Shown: positions 1 through 5,957 of the stretch, in pieces | Numbering within the stretch: position 1 is the first letter of the stretch | Layout of the letters: each line of letters starts with the position of its first letter | From: an uncultured Opitutia bacterium | Lineage (GTDB): Bacteria; Verrucomicrobiota; Verrucomicrobiia; Opitutales; UBA953 | DNA length: 6,066 nt | Direction of reading: 5' to 3' | Assembly (NCBI GenBank): GCA_903840235.1 | Contig: CAIMFE010000149.1 | Location: forward strand, 1 to 6,066 | Position numbers and translations under genes: made by a program | Notes under the pieces: generated by a model | Database searches by the model: none | The model's input: the letters and a program-made list of their open reading frames with translations, nothing else | Told to the model about the DNA's origin: nothing

Positions 1-72
1 CGTGACCAGGCTGATGGTTTCTGGGATGAGGTGGTTTTTGCCACCGTGTGGGTTAAGGGCCTTGTTACTCAT
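1..72 (-). CDS. N-terminal fragment of an unidentified protein (24 codons, runs off the left edge)
   Basis: An ATG at 72-70 on the minus strand opens a frame that stays open for 24 codons to the window edge. It begins MSNKALNPHGGK and continues NHLIPETISLVT. I do not recognise it with confidence. The PHGG motif near the N-terminus recalls the PHGG found at the start of many ATP sulfurylases (Sat), but the residues after it do not clearly match, so this is only a suggestion. No Shine-Dalgarno sequence precedes the ATG, as for most genes in this window. The gene is divergent from rlmN, with 100 bases between the two starts. It is too short to rule out a chance open frame, although the start position and the divergent layout make a real gene likely. 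Confidence 0.5.
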   Translation of the reverse strand, partial: MSNKALNPHGGKNHLIPETISLVT

Positions 73-83
73 TGCAAATTGTG

Positions 84-102
84 GTTTTGGGGGTAACAAA
101 AC
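84..102. repeat. Short inverted repeat in the divergent gap before rlmN
   Basis: GTTTTG at 84-89 and CAAAAC at 97-102 are perfect 6-base inverted arms around a 7-base centre. They lie between the divergent starts at 72 and 173. This could be an operator-like site or chance. Apart from this, the 73-172 gap shows a GGAAGGAAGG purine run (116-125) and no convincing sigma-70 promoter in either direction. Confidence 0.25.
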
Positions 103-172
103 TTACTTGCAAGCCGGAAGGAAGGTCCATCGTCTTTGCCACCAAAATAAGTGCAACTCGTCCTAATCATCC

Positions 173-1306
173 ATGGCCTTTAAGCCTTCAAAACCCTCAA
201 TCCACGGCGAAACCCCTGACTCCTTGGGGCTGAAGCTTGCTGAAGCCGGTCACCCTAAATACCGGGCGGGGCAGATTTTCGAGTGGATTTATCCCCGCCG
301 AGCCGAATCCGCCGAAATAATGACCAATTTACCGGCCAATTTACGGGTTTGGCTGGCTGAAAATTACGATTTTACCTCAACCGAGGTGCTTGGACGCAAA
401 ACGGCCCAAGACGTGACCCAGAAACTTTTACAAAGACTCCGGGATGGATCTTTAATCGAGACCGTCATCATCCGTGCTCCCATGGAAGGCGTCGGCCAAG
501 ATAAATCCCGTCGTACCATTTGTATCTCTACCCAAGTGGGCTGCGCCTACGGTTGTAAATTCTGTGCTTCAGGTCTCGATGGCTGGAAGCGTGACTTGAG
601 TGTTGGCGAAATTGTTTCGCAACTTGTGCAAGTTTGTCGAATCGAAGATCAAGCCGATCCCGCTCGCGCCGCTGAAGGTTTAGCTTCGTTCGATAACATT
701 GTGGTCATGGGCATGGGCGAACCTTTAGCCAATTATGATAATTTGATGGCGGCATTGAAAATTGTAAACGCCCAGTGGGGCTTTGGTTTTGGTGCCCGTC
801 GCGTGACGATTTCTACCTCGGGGGTCGTTCCTAAGATTTTAAAATTAGCGGAAGAAACTTTAGGATTCCGTTTAGCAATCAGTTTACACGGTGCGACCAA
901 TGAAGTGCGGGAAAAAATTATGCCGGTGAATAAAAAGTATCCGCTCGAAGAATTAATTCCCGCCGCCAAAGCTTTTGCCCGTGAGCATGGTCGCATGCTA
1001 ACGTTAGAATTTATTCTCATTGAAGAGATTAATGATTCACTCGAACAGGCCCAAAAATTAGCGGTGATTGCTCGAGAGTTACACGCTCACGTTAATTTAA
1101 TTCCTTACAATACAGTTGAAGGACTCGAGTGGCGTCGACCTTCGATTACTCGCCAAGATCGCTTCGTTAAGGAACTGCGTGCCTTAGGCGTCACCGCGAC
1201 TTTACGTCGAGAAAAAGGGCATGATATCAATGCCGCCTGTGGTCAGTTGAGACTACAGAAAGAGAAAAGCTTAGGCGCAGATTCTACGCCAGTTACGGAC
1301 GCTTAA
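173..1306 (+). CDS. rlmN: Dual-specificity 23S rRNA (A2503-C2) / tRNA (A37-C2) methyltransferase RlmN
   Basis: This radical-SAM enzyme methylates C2 of A2503 in 23S rRNA and, in studied family members, A37 of some tRNAs, affecting peptidyl-transferase function and decoding accuracy. At 377 residues it is of normal family length. The N-terminal helical domain includes YRAGQIFEWIY (30-40). The iron-sulfur cluster motif CxxxCxxC is at C124, C128 and C131. The two cysteines of the methyl-transfer mechanism are both present: C117, seven residues before the cluster as in the E. coli protein, and C356 in DINAACGQL. The SAM-binding GMGEP motif is at 180-184, and further family signatures are RRVTISTSG (209-217) and AISLHG (235-240). 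The ATG at 173 is the first in-frame start after a TAA at 164-166; no Shine-Dalgarno sequence precedes it. It is transcribed toward rpe and their stop codons overlap. Family identification is secure; tRNA activity is inferred from the family. Confidence 0.97.
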   Translation: MAFKPSKPSIHGETPDSLGLKLAEAGHPKYRAGQIFEWIYPRRAESAEIMTNLPANLRVWLAENYDFTSTEVLGRKTAQDVTQKLLQRLRDGSLIETVIIRAPMEGVGQDKSRRTICISTQVGCAYGCKFCASGLDGWKRDLSVGEIVSQLVQVCRIEDQADPARAAEGLASFDNIVVMGMGEPLANYDNLMAALKIVNAQWGFGFGARRVTISTSGVVPKILKLAEETLGFRLAISLHGATNEVREKIMPVNKKYPLEELIPAAKAFAREHGRMLTLEFILIEEINDSLEQAQKLAVIARELHAHVNLIPYNTVEGLEWRRPSITRQDRFVKELRALGVTATLRREKGHDINAACGQLRLQKEKSLGADSTPVTDA

Positions 1307-1953
1307 GCAGTTAATCCAGCGATAAAAGCTCGGCGATCGGGCGCTTTATAAAACGCGGTGCCTGCTACCAAGGTGTCGGCTCCGGCCGCGCGACACTGTA
1401 AACCAGTCTCGCTGTTAATTCCGCCGTCGACTTCTAAACGGAATTTTAAGCCACGATTTTTTCTTTCGTTACTTAAGAACTTAATGCTTTCAAGTACCGA
1501 TGGCATAAAAGACTGTCCGCCAAAACCAGGAAAAACTGTCATGCACAAGACAAGGTCAACCGAATCAAGATACGGTAAAAGTCTCTTGGGGTCGCAATCT
1601 GGATTCATCGCAATACCCGCTTGCACACCTGCTTCTTTAATCGCTTTAAGTGTCTTGGCGACATCATGGTCGGCTTCGACATGAACGGTGATTATTTCGG
1701 CGCCGGCTTTGATGAAGGGAGCGATGTAGCGATCCGGATTTTGTAACATCAGGTGCACATCGAAATGTAGTTTCGTCCGTGACCTTAAATCGGCCACCAC
1801 TTGTGGACCAAAGCTAATGTTCGGCACAAAGTGTCCGTCCATAATATCGAGGTGAACCCACTTTAATCCGGCCTCTTCAATCGCTTTAATCCCGAGTGCA
1901 AATTCACCGTGATTAGCGGCGAGTAGGGAAGGAGCAATGATGGGTGAATTCAT
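1303..1953 (-). CDS. rpe: Ribulose-phosphate 3-epimerase
   Basis: Rpe interconverts D-ribulose 5-phosphate and D-xylulose 5-phosphate in the pentose phosphate pathway, in the cytoplasm. From the ATG at 1953 the protein has 216 residues, typical for this TIM-barrel family. It opens with the family signature IIAPSLLAAN. The expected metal and catalytic residues are present: H34 and D36 in VHLDIMDGHFVPN, H67 in FDVHLM, and D176 in LEVDGGIN. The phosphate-binding loop reads MTVFPGFGGQSF (138-149), with F where many homologues have N or H. An in-frame TTG at 1962 would add three residues and overlap the lptE-like stop. I prefer the ATG, which lies two bases after that stop (TAA, AT, ATG) and fits the family N-terminus. 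This is the last gene of the minus-strand cluster. Its stop overlaps the rlmN stop in TTAA, leaving no room for an intergenic terminator. Confidence 0.96.
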   Translation of the reverse strand: MNSPIIAPSLLAANHGEFALGIKAIEEAGLKWVHLDIMDGHFVPNISFGPQVVADLRSRTKLHFDVHLMLQNPDRYIAPFIKAGAEIITVHVEADHDVAKTLKAIKEAGVQAGIAMNPDCDPKRLLPYLDSVDLVLCMTVFPGFGGQSFMPSVLESIKFLSNERKNRGLKFRLEVDGGINSETGLQCRAAGADTLVAGTAFYKAPDRRAFIAGLTA

Positions 1954-1955
1954 AT

Positions 1956-2456
1956 TTACCAAGCCGTGGTTGCAGCTTCTCGTATTTGGCTAACGATATC
2001 TGTAAATAAACCAGGGGCGATACTGCGCTCTTCCGCGGAAGCATCGCTGTTGGGCTGCAAGGTTGAGGAGGCACTAAATTCTCGGTCCTTAAATAAAACT
2101 TTCGTGCCGTTGTTCGTCGTTAAGGTGCAACGCACGGTGATTGAAATATTAAAGCTACTGTAGCTATAACTGTCGGTCGATTTCGTGGTCAGACCTTGGT
2201 GGGTGTAGCGAGTGACAACGGTTTCTAATTTCGCGCCGCCTGGACCGATTTTAATGCGTGGATCGGCGGTAAAAGATTCAACTAATTTTTGTTCGAGTAC
2301 GACCTGTGTGCCGATGCGTGAAGTATTATTTTTGATGGGCGCAATTTCAATGGTCGTGAACGCGGGTTTAGGTCCGCCGAGTTCATAGGATGAGCAGCCG
2401 GTTTGGCTGATCGTTAAACTAAGACCAAGAAATAAAAAGAGGGTGCGTAAGCTCAT
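1956..2456 (-). CDS. lptE: LptE-like LPS-assembly lipoprotein
   Basis: The 166-residue product looks like the outer-membrane lipoprotein LptE, which plugs the LptD barrel and helps insert lipopolysaccharide into the outer leaflet. Visible support: a short basic start (MSLR), a hydrophobic stretch at about 5-16, and a cysteine at 21 followed by SSYELGG, resembling the GCGYxLRG start of mature LptE proteins. The motif TIEIAPIKNNT (35-45) and the segment with paired beta strands and a Tyr/Ser-rich turn (about 78-124) also fit LptE or closely related small lipoproteins. The lipobox is imperfect, with Q18-T19-G20 before C21 instead of an aliphatic residue at -3. Its ATG overlaps the upstream bamD-like stop as ATGA and no Shine-Dalgarno site is visible, so translation is probably coupled. 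LptE sequences diverge strongly, so the call rests on general pattern plus context. Confidence 0.78.
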   Translation of the reverse strand: MSLRTLFLFLGLSLTISQTGCSSYELGGPKPAFTTIEIAPIKNNTSRIGTQVVLEQKLVESFTADPRIKIGPGGAKLETVVTRYTHQGLTTKSTDSYSYSSFNISITVRCTLTTNNGTKVLFKDREFSASSTLQPNSDASAEERSIAPGLFTDIVSQIREAATTAW

Positions 2457-3577
2457 GGACGGGAATTTTCGGTTGCAGGGTTAATCGTTTCTCTACGGAA
2501 ACCTAGTGCGTCCAATTCATCACCCACCGTGACGGGTTTGTTGTCGGTGCTGGATGTTGGACGTGGATAGGCGCCGAGTAATTTATCCGCAAGGGTCGTG
2601 GGCGGACTAGGATTTTTTTCGATTTCTTTGAGTAAGCTTTGGGCTTCCACGGCAGCGGCGGATTCTGGTGAAATACTTCGGCAAGCATTGGCCATGAGTT
2701 TAGCGGCTTCAGGATTGTTACGGCTATACCAATAGAATTTTCCGAGATTGAGTCGGGCACGTGCCGCGCGATCGCGTAAGATTTTAATTTGTTCCGCGGC
2801 GATTTTTGCGCGTGGATCGTTGGGATATTGGTCTGCGAGAGTCTTCCAGTGATCTGCTGAATCGATAGTGCTCGCTTGATCCCAATCAGGACCGAGTGAT
2901 TCTTCGCTGCGTAGTTTAGCCAGTTTTTCCAGGGCTTCTGGTGCATATTTTGAATTAGGGTAGTCACTGACAATACGCTCTAGGGCTTCAAGACTCTCGG
3001 TCGTGCGACCTTGATCCGCATTGAGACGGGCGATGCGAATGAGCGCGATGTCGGCGAGTAGTCCATTGGGCGCAACTTTGACGACTTTTTCGTAAACGGC
3101 GACCGCGTGTAATCGGTCTTTAAACCAAGGAAACCAACCACCCAATTGCGGGCGAGCTCCCTCTGCCAAACGCGAGGCGATGATAAAATCTAAATCGATG
3201 GCGTCTTGGAAATTTACGTAGTTGGTGTGACGTTTAAAAAATTCATCCAAGTCTTCGCGCTCGGCTGGTTCAAACTGATTACGGGCAATATGAATTTTCG
3301 CTCTCGCAATCAGGGCGATTGCTTCGCCTTCGTGGCCGAATTGAGTTTCTGCAATTTTATTCCAGAGCGATAAAGCTTTGGAATAATCTTTTGCATCGGT
3401 CGCGGCCTGTGCTTCGTTAATTTGATTTAATAACTCAGGTAACGTGGTCGGTGCAATGACGACAGAAGTGGTGCCTTCTTTAAGTGTCCAGCGTGGTCCG
3501 GTGTGAATCAGCTCGGCCTGACAGTTAAGTGTAAGGGCGAGAGCGAGGATGCTGAAAAATTTATTTTTTAGGTTCAT
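2453..3577 (-). CDS. bamD: BamD-like TPR protein, probable outer-membrane protein assembly factor
   Basis: The 374-residue exported protein has a signal peptide at 1-21 (basic MNLKNK, hydrophobic FFSILALALTL, likely cut after CQA) followed by alpha-helical tetratricopeptide-like repeats. Repeat-like segments include 62-77 (AKDYSKALSLWNKIAE), 157-186, 191-222 with the diagnostic DYPNSKYAPEALEKLAKL, 243-268 with DQYPNDPRAKIA, and 287-318. Spaced repeats ending in YPxSxYAPEA are typical of BamD/YfiO, which in other bacteria acts with BamA in folding outer-membrane beta-barrels. It is longer than E. coli BamD (about 245 residues), with a Pro/Thr/Ser-rich C-terminal tail (about 322-350). C19 follows an asparagine and lacks a normal lipobox, so lipidation is doubtful. 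The ATG lies inside the end of fabH (17-base overlap) without a Shine-Dalgarno site. It could instead be a general periplasmic TPR protein; the adjacent lptE-like gene favours an envelope role. Confidence 0.72.
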   Translation of the reverse strand: MNLKNKFFSILALALTLNCQAELIHTGPRWTLKEGTTSVVIAPTTLPELLNQINEAQAATDAKDYSKALSLWNKIAETQFGHEGEAIALIARAKIHIARNQFEPAEREDLDEFFKRHTNYVNFQDAIDLDFIIASRLAEGARPQLGGWFPWFKDRLHAVAVYEKVVKVAPNGLLADIALIRIARLNADQGRTTESLEALERIVSDYPNSKYAPEALEKLAKLRSEESLGPDWDQASTIDSADHWKTLADQYPNDPRAKIAAEQIKILRDRAARARLNLGKFYWYSRNNPEAAKLMANACRSISPESAAAVEAQSLLKEIEKNPSPPTTLADKLLGAYPRPTSSTDNKPVTVGDELDALGFRRETINPATENSRP

Positions 3578-4574
3578 GCCAGCGAAGGAGGGTTGCTCCC
3601 CAGGTTAATCCTGAGCCGAAAGCGACGAGCAGGACAAGGTCACCGTGTTTGATTTTGCCTTCTCGCCAAGCCTCTTCGAGGGCCAGGGGAATCGAGGCAG
3701 CTGAAGTATTACCAAATCGGTCTAAATTCGAAGGAAACCGCTCAAGCCCCACATTCAATTGACCCGCCACTGCTTCGAGAATACGCGCATTCGCTTGGTG
3801 GGGGATGAACCAGGCCACTTGATCGGAGGTTACGCCACAGGTGTTTAAAACTCGCTGACAGGATTCGGACATGACACGCACGGCGAGTTTGAAAACTTCT
3901 TTACCATTCATGCGTAAGCAATGCTCGCGATTTTGAATGGTCTCCGGAGTTGAGGGTTTAGCTGAACCGCCCGCGACACTGTGAATGAGTTCAGCATTAT
4001 ATCCATCCGACCCCAACATGTTTCCAAGGATGCCGACATTAGGAGTGTCAGTTAATTCTAAAATAGCGGCGCCCGCTCCGTCACCAAAAAGCACACACGT
4101 AGTGCGATCTTGCCAGTCGAGAACTCCCGAAAGTTTTTCTGCTCCCACAATGAGAGCACGTCGGTAATTACCCGAGCGCAACATATCGGTGCCCACTTGA
4201 AGGGCAAAAATAAATCCAGAACAAGCGGCGGAAACATCGAAGGCCGGAATGTCGCGACGGAGTCCGAGTTTAGCCTGAAGAATACAAGCAGTCGAAGGGA
4301 AGGGGACATCGGGCGTCATTGTCGCCACGATGAGAAGGTCGATGTCTTCAGGATTTAGTCCGGCATTTTTAAGAGCTTGGGCGGAAGCCTTTGCTCCCAT
4401 GTCCGAAGGATTTTCGTTGGGTCCAGCGATACGACGTTCGGCAATCCCTGAGCGTGTTTTAATCCACTCATCATTCGTATCGACGATCTTCGATAAGTCA
4501 TCGTTGGTCAGTTTTTGCTCGGGTGTATGGACGCCGAGTGAACGGATGAAGACTGAGGATTGAGCCGGGTTCAT
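3561..4574 (-). CDS. fabH: Beta-ketoacyl-ACP synthase III
   Basis: FabH condenses acetyl-CoA (or another acyl-CoA) with malonyl-ACP to start type II fatty acid synthesis in the cytoplasm. From the ATG at 4574 the protein has 337 residues. The catalytic triad is intact: C118 in SAACSGF, H259 in IPHQAN and N289 in FGNTSAAS. Other family marks are VDTNDEWIKTRSGI (31-44), FGDGAGAA (163-170) and the C-terminal FGSGLTWGATLLRW (319-332). A GTG at 4616 would add 14 residues (starting MFPSSPRR), giving 351. It has GAGG five bases upstream and lies 7 bases after the plsX stop, whereas the ATG has GGAGGG only 17 bases away. I chose the ATG because it places the first beta strand (SVFIRSLG) where the family has it, but the GTG is a serious alternative. 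It follows plsX, as in many bacteria, and overlaps the bamD-like start by 17 bases. Confidence 0.97.
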   Translation of the reverse strand: MNPAQSSVFIRSLGVHTPEQKLTNDDLSKIVDTNDEWIKTRSGIAERRIAGPNENPSDMGAKASAQALKNAGLNPEDIDLLIVATMTPDVPFPSTACILQAKLGLRRDIPAFDVSAACSGFIFALQVGTDMLRSGNYRRALIVGAEKLSGVLDWQDRTTCVLFGDGAGAAILELTDTPNVGILGNMLGSDGYNAELIHSVAGGSAKPSTPETIQNREHCLRMNGKEVFKLAVRVMSESCQRVLNTCGVTSDQVAWFIPHQANARILEAVAGQLNVGLERFPSNLDRFGNTSAASIPLALEEAWREGKIKHGDLVLLVAFGSGLTWGATLLRWHEPKK

Positions 4575-4623
4575 CAAGTAGTCGAAGTAAGCCCTCCGCG
4601 GGGAAGAAGGGAACACTAAAACC

Positions 4624-5694
4624 TCATTCTTCTTCCGGAGTCGAAGAAATTACAGCATTTGCTTCCGCTAAGGCGACTAACATTCGGCGGTTAGCATCAT
4701 GCCCCACGGCTTCGAGGCCTAGGCGAATGGCACTGGCAATACTCTGACGATTGCTCGAACCGTGCGCCTTCATGACTAAACTTGAAAGTCCCAATAAGGG
4801 AGCTCCGCCGTATTTTTCAGGCTTAAGTTTTCCTTTAAGATCACGCAAGAGAGGGAACATGGCGATACCGCCCGCGAGGTAGACCGGATTACTTTTAACT
4901 TTTTTACCGACCATATCGCGTACCATGTAAACCAGACCTTCGAGAGTTTTTAAAATAACATTTCCGGTGAAACCATCGGTGACCACGACATCACAAGCGT
5001 CGCCAAACACATCAAACCCTTCAACGGGTCCAACGTAATTAATTTTATCGCCCATCGCTTTTAATAATGTGTGCGTGCGATTAATTCTAGCGCCGCCTTT
5101 ACCTTCTTCAGTGCCCACAGATAACAAACCCACTCGTGGATTAGTAATGCCTAATGCACTTTGTGCATAGATGGATCCGAATACGGCGTTATGGACTAAA
5201 TGTTCAGGTTTAGCTTCGGGGTTTGCACCCACATCGAGCATCACGAAGTGACCTTCGCGACGTGGCATAATGGCGGCTAGGGCAGGACGTTCGGCACCTT
5301 CCATCGGACGTACTTTAATGGTTCCTGCTGCCACTAATGCTTTCGTATTTCCAGTAGAAATAACGAGATCAGCCTGACCCGCTTTCAGCATATCTAAAGC
5401 AATCAACATCGAAGAGTCGCGTTTAGATTTAATTACCGTCATCGCCGCGTCATCTGGATTTACCACCGTCGCGGCATGTTTAAATTCAATGCGCTTAGAT
5501 TTAAGAATGCGGTGCTCGGCGGCGAGTTGGCGCAAATTATCTTCATGACCAACTAAAATAAGTTTATCGTTGGGACCAACAAAGCCTTCACGGAGTGCAA
5601 GGGCTGCACCAGCGATGGCTTCCGATGGACCTAAATCGCCACCCATACAATCGAGGGCGATCCTTTTTCCAGTGGGCGTGATTTCTTCGCTCAT
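4624..5694 (-). CDS. plsX: Phosphate acyltransferase PlsX (acyl-ACP:phosphate acyltransferase)
   Basis: PlsX converts acyl-ACP and inorganic phosphate to acyl-phosphate, the donor used by PlsY to make 1-acylglycerol 3-phosphate, the first step of phospholipid synthesis; it works at the inner face of the cytoplasmic membrane. The 356 residues match the usual family length. Family signatures are the N-terminal ALDCMGGDLGPSEAI (13-27), NPDDAAMTVIKSKRDSSM (79-96), STGNTKALVAAGT (113-125), MLDVGANPEAKPEHL (152-166), VGLLSVGTEEGKG (188-200), VVTDGFTGNVILKTLEG (237-253) and the C-terminal YGGAPLLG (295-302) with HGSSN (311-315). A cysteine sits at 16 where many homologues have A or V. The ATG at 5694 has no Shine-Dalgarno site; a small hairpin ends six bases upstream instead. 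It lies 30 bases after rpmF and just before fabH, the conserved rpmF-plsX-fabH order. Confidence 0.97.
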   Translation of the reverse strand: MSEEITPTGKRIALDCMGGDLGPSEAIAGAALALREGFVGPNDKLILVGHEDNLRQLAAEHRILKSKRIEFKHAATVVNPDDAAMTVIKSKRDSSMLIALDMLKAGQADLVISTGNTKALVAAGTIKVRPMEGAERPALAAIMPRREGHFVMLDVGANPEAKPEHLVHNAVFGSIYAQSALGITNPRVGLLSVGTEEGKGGARINRTHTLLKAMGDKINYVGPVEGFDVFGDACDVVVTDGFTGNVILKTLEGLVYMVRDMVGKKVKSNPVYLAGGIAMFPLLRDLKGKLKPEKYGGAPLLGLSSLVMKAHGSSNRQSIASAIRLGLEAVGHDANRRMLVALAEANAVISSTPEEE

Positions 5695-5700
5695 GATTGC

Positions 5701-5715
5701 ACGGGCGTTGCCCGT
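5701..5715 (-). promoter_or_regulatory. Small GC-rich hairpin in the plsX leader
   Basis: On the minus strand ACGGGC, a loop AAC, and GCCCGT form a perfect 6-base stem, ending six bases before the plsX ATG. It occupies the place where a Shine-Dalgarno sequence would be. It has no U-run downstream, so it does not look like an intrinsic terminator. A role in translation control, transcript processing or stability between rpmF and plsX is possible but unproven; a 6-base stem can arise by chance. Confidence 0.35.
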
Positions 5716-5724
5716 AAAATTTGC

Positions 5725-5904
5725 TTAAGCCTCGGTGTCGAGGACTTGACGACCACGGTATTTACCGGTGGTTGGGTCGACACGGTGTGAACGGCGGAGG
5801 GCGCCTGATTCAGCATCGCGTACGAGCTTGGGAGCACGGAACTGATTGGCCCCGCGACGAAGGCGACTGCGACGTTTAGACTGTTTGCGTTTCGGATTTG
5901 CCAT
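5725..5904 (-). CDS. rpmF: 50S ribosomal protein L32 (cysteine-free form)
   Basis: This 59-codon gene, easily missed because of its length, encodes L32 of the large ribosomal subunit. It starts MANPKRKQSKRRSRLRRGAN, the very basic N-terminus of the family, and ends with the conserved segment RRSHRVDPTTGKYRGRQVL (37-55). The HRV and YRGRQV elements match the C-terminal half of L32. The four zinc-ligand cysteines of the C+ form are absent (the protein has no cysteine), so it is the zinc-independent type, as in E. coli. The ATG at 5904 has no clear Shine-Dalgarno site. It is the first gene of the minus-strand cluster, directly before plsX. The yceD (DUF177) gene that often precedes rpmF is not present here; a divergent phosphatase gene sits there instead. 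Confidence 0.95.
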   Translation of the reverse strand: MANPKRKQSKRRSRLRRGANQFRAPKLVRDAESGALRRSHRVDPTTGKYRGRQVLDTEA

Positions 5905-5927
5905 GGTTTTGCTCTGGTTGAGGGTCA

Positions 5928-5957
5928 GATGTAGAGTCCCCTAGCCCCCACGGTCAA
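5928..5957 (-). promoter_or_regulatory. Candidate promoter for the rpmF-plsX-fabH cluster
   Basis: In the 103-base gap between the divergent starts of rpmF and the gmhB-like gene, the minus strand has TTGACC (5957-5952) as a good -35 match. After 18 bases comes TACATC (5933-5928), a poor -10 match, 23 bases before the rpmF start. The position is right for the head of the cluster, but the -10 is weak and the sigma factor preferences of the host are unknown. The spacer is G-rich. No convincing promoter for the rightward gene was found in the same gap. Confidence 0.35.

Noticed and set aside
72..99. Possible plus-strand promoter TTGCAA, 16 bases, TAACAA before rlmN
   Set aside because: Only four and three of six positions match the consensus, and part of it overlaps the start of the divergent gene; too weak to annotate.
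116..150. GGAAGGAAGG, a Shine-Dalgarno-like run followed by a possible tiny frame
   Set aside because: It lies 47 bases before the rlmN ATG, and the only following start (TTG at 136) gives four codons; no leader peptide can be supported.
733..1020. Open frame of 95 codons on the minus strand inside rlmN
   Set aside because: It is fully antisense to the conserved radical-SAM core of rlmN and its translation resembles no family; it is a shadow of the real gene.
1301..1308. Palindrome GCTTAAGC, also present at 5723-5730
   Set aside because: Both copies arise from an Ala codon followed by a TAA stop (rlmN and rpmF ends). Coding constraint and chance explain them better than a shared site.
1358..1684. 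Open frame of 108 codons on the plus strand inside rpe
   Set aside because: It is antisense to rpe, whose catalytic residues are all intact, and its translation shows no recognisable domain.
2503..2973. Open frame of 156 codons on the minus strand in another frame of the bamD-like gene
   Set aside because: The overlapping frame has a signal peptide and TPR-like repeats; the alternative translation is rich in His, Pro and Asn without structure. No sign of a frameshift was found.
3985..4563. Several open frames on both strands inside fabH
   Set aside because: All overlap the conserved fabH coding sequence and give translations without family features.
5701..5720. The plsX-leader hairpin as a plus-strand or minus-strand intrinsic terminator
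   Set aside because: No T-run follows the stem on either strand: plus reads AAAATTTG and minus reads GCAATC, so termination is not supported.
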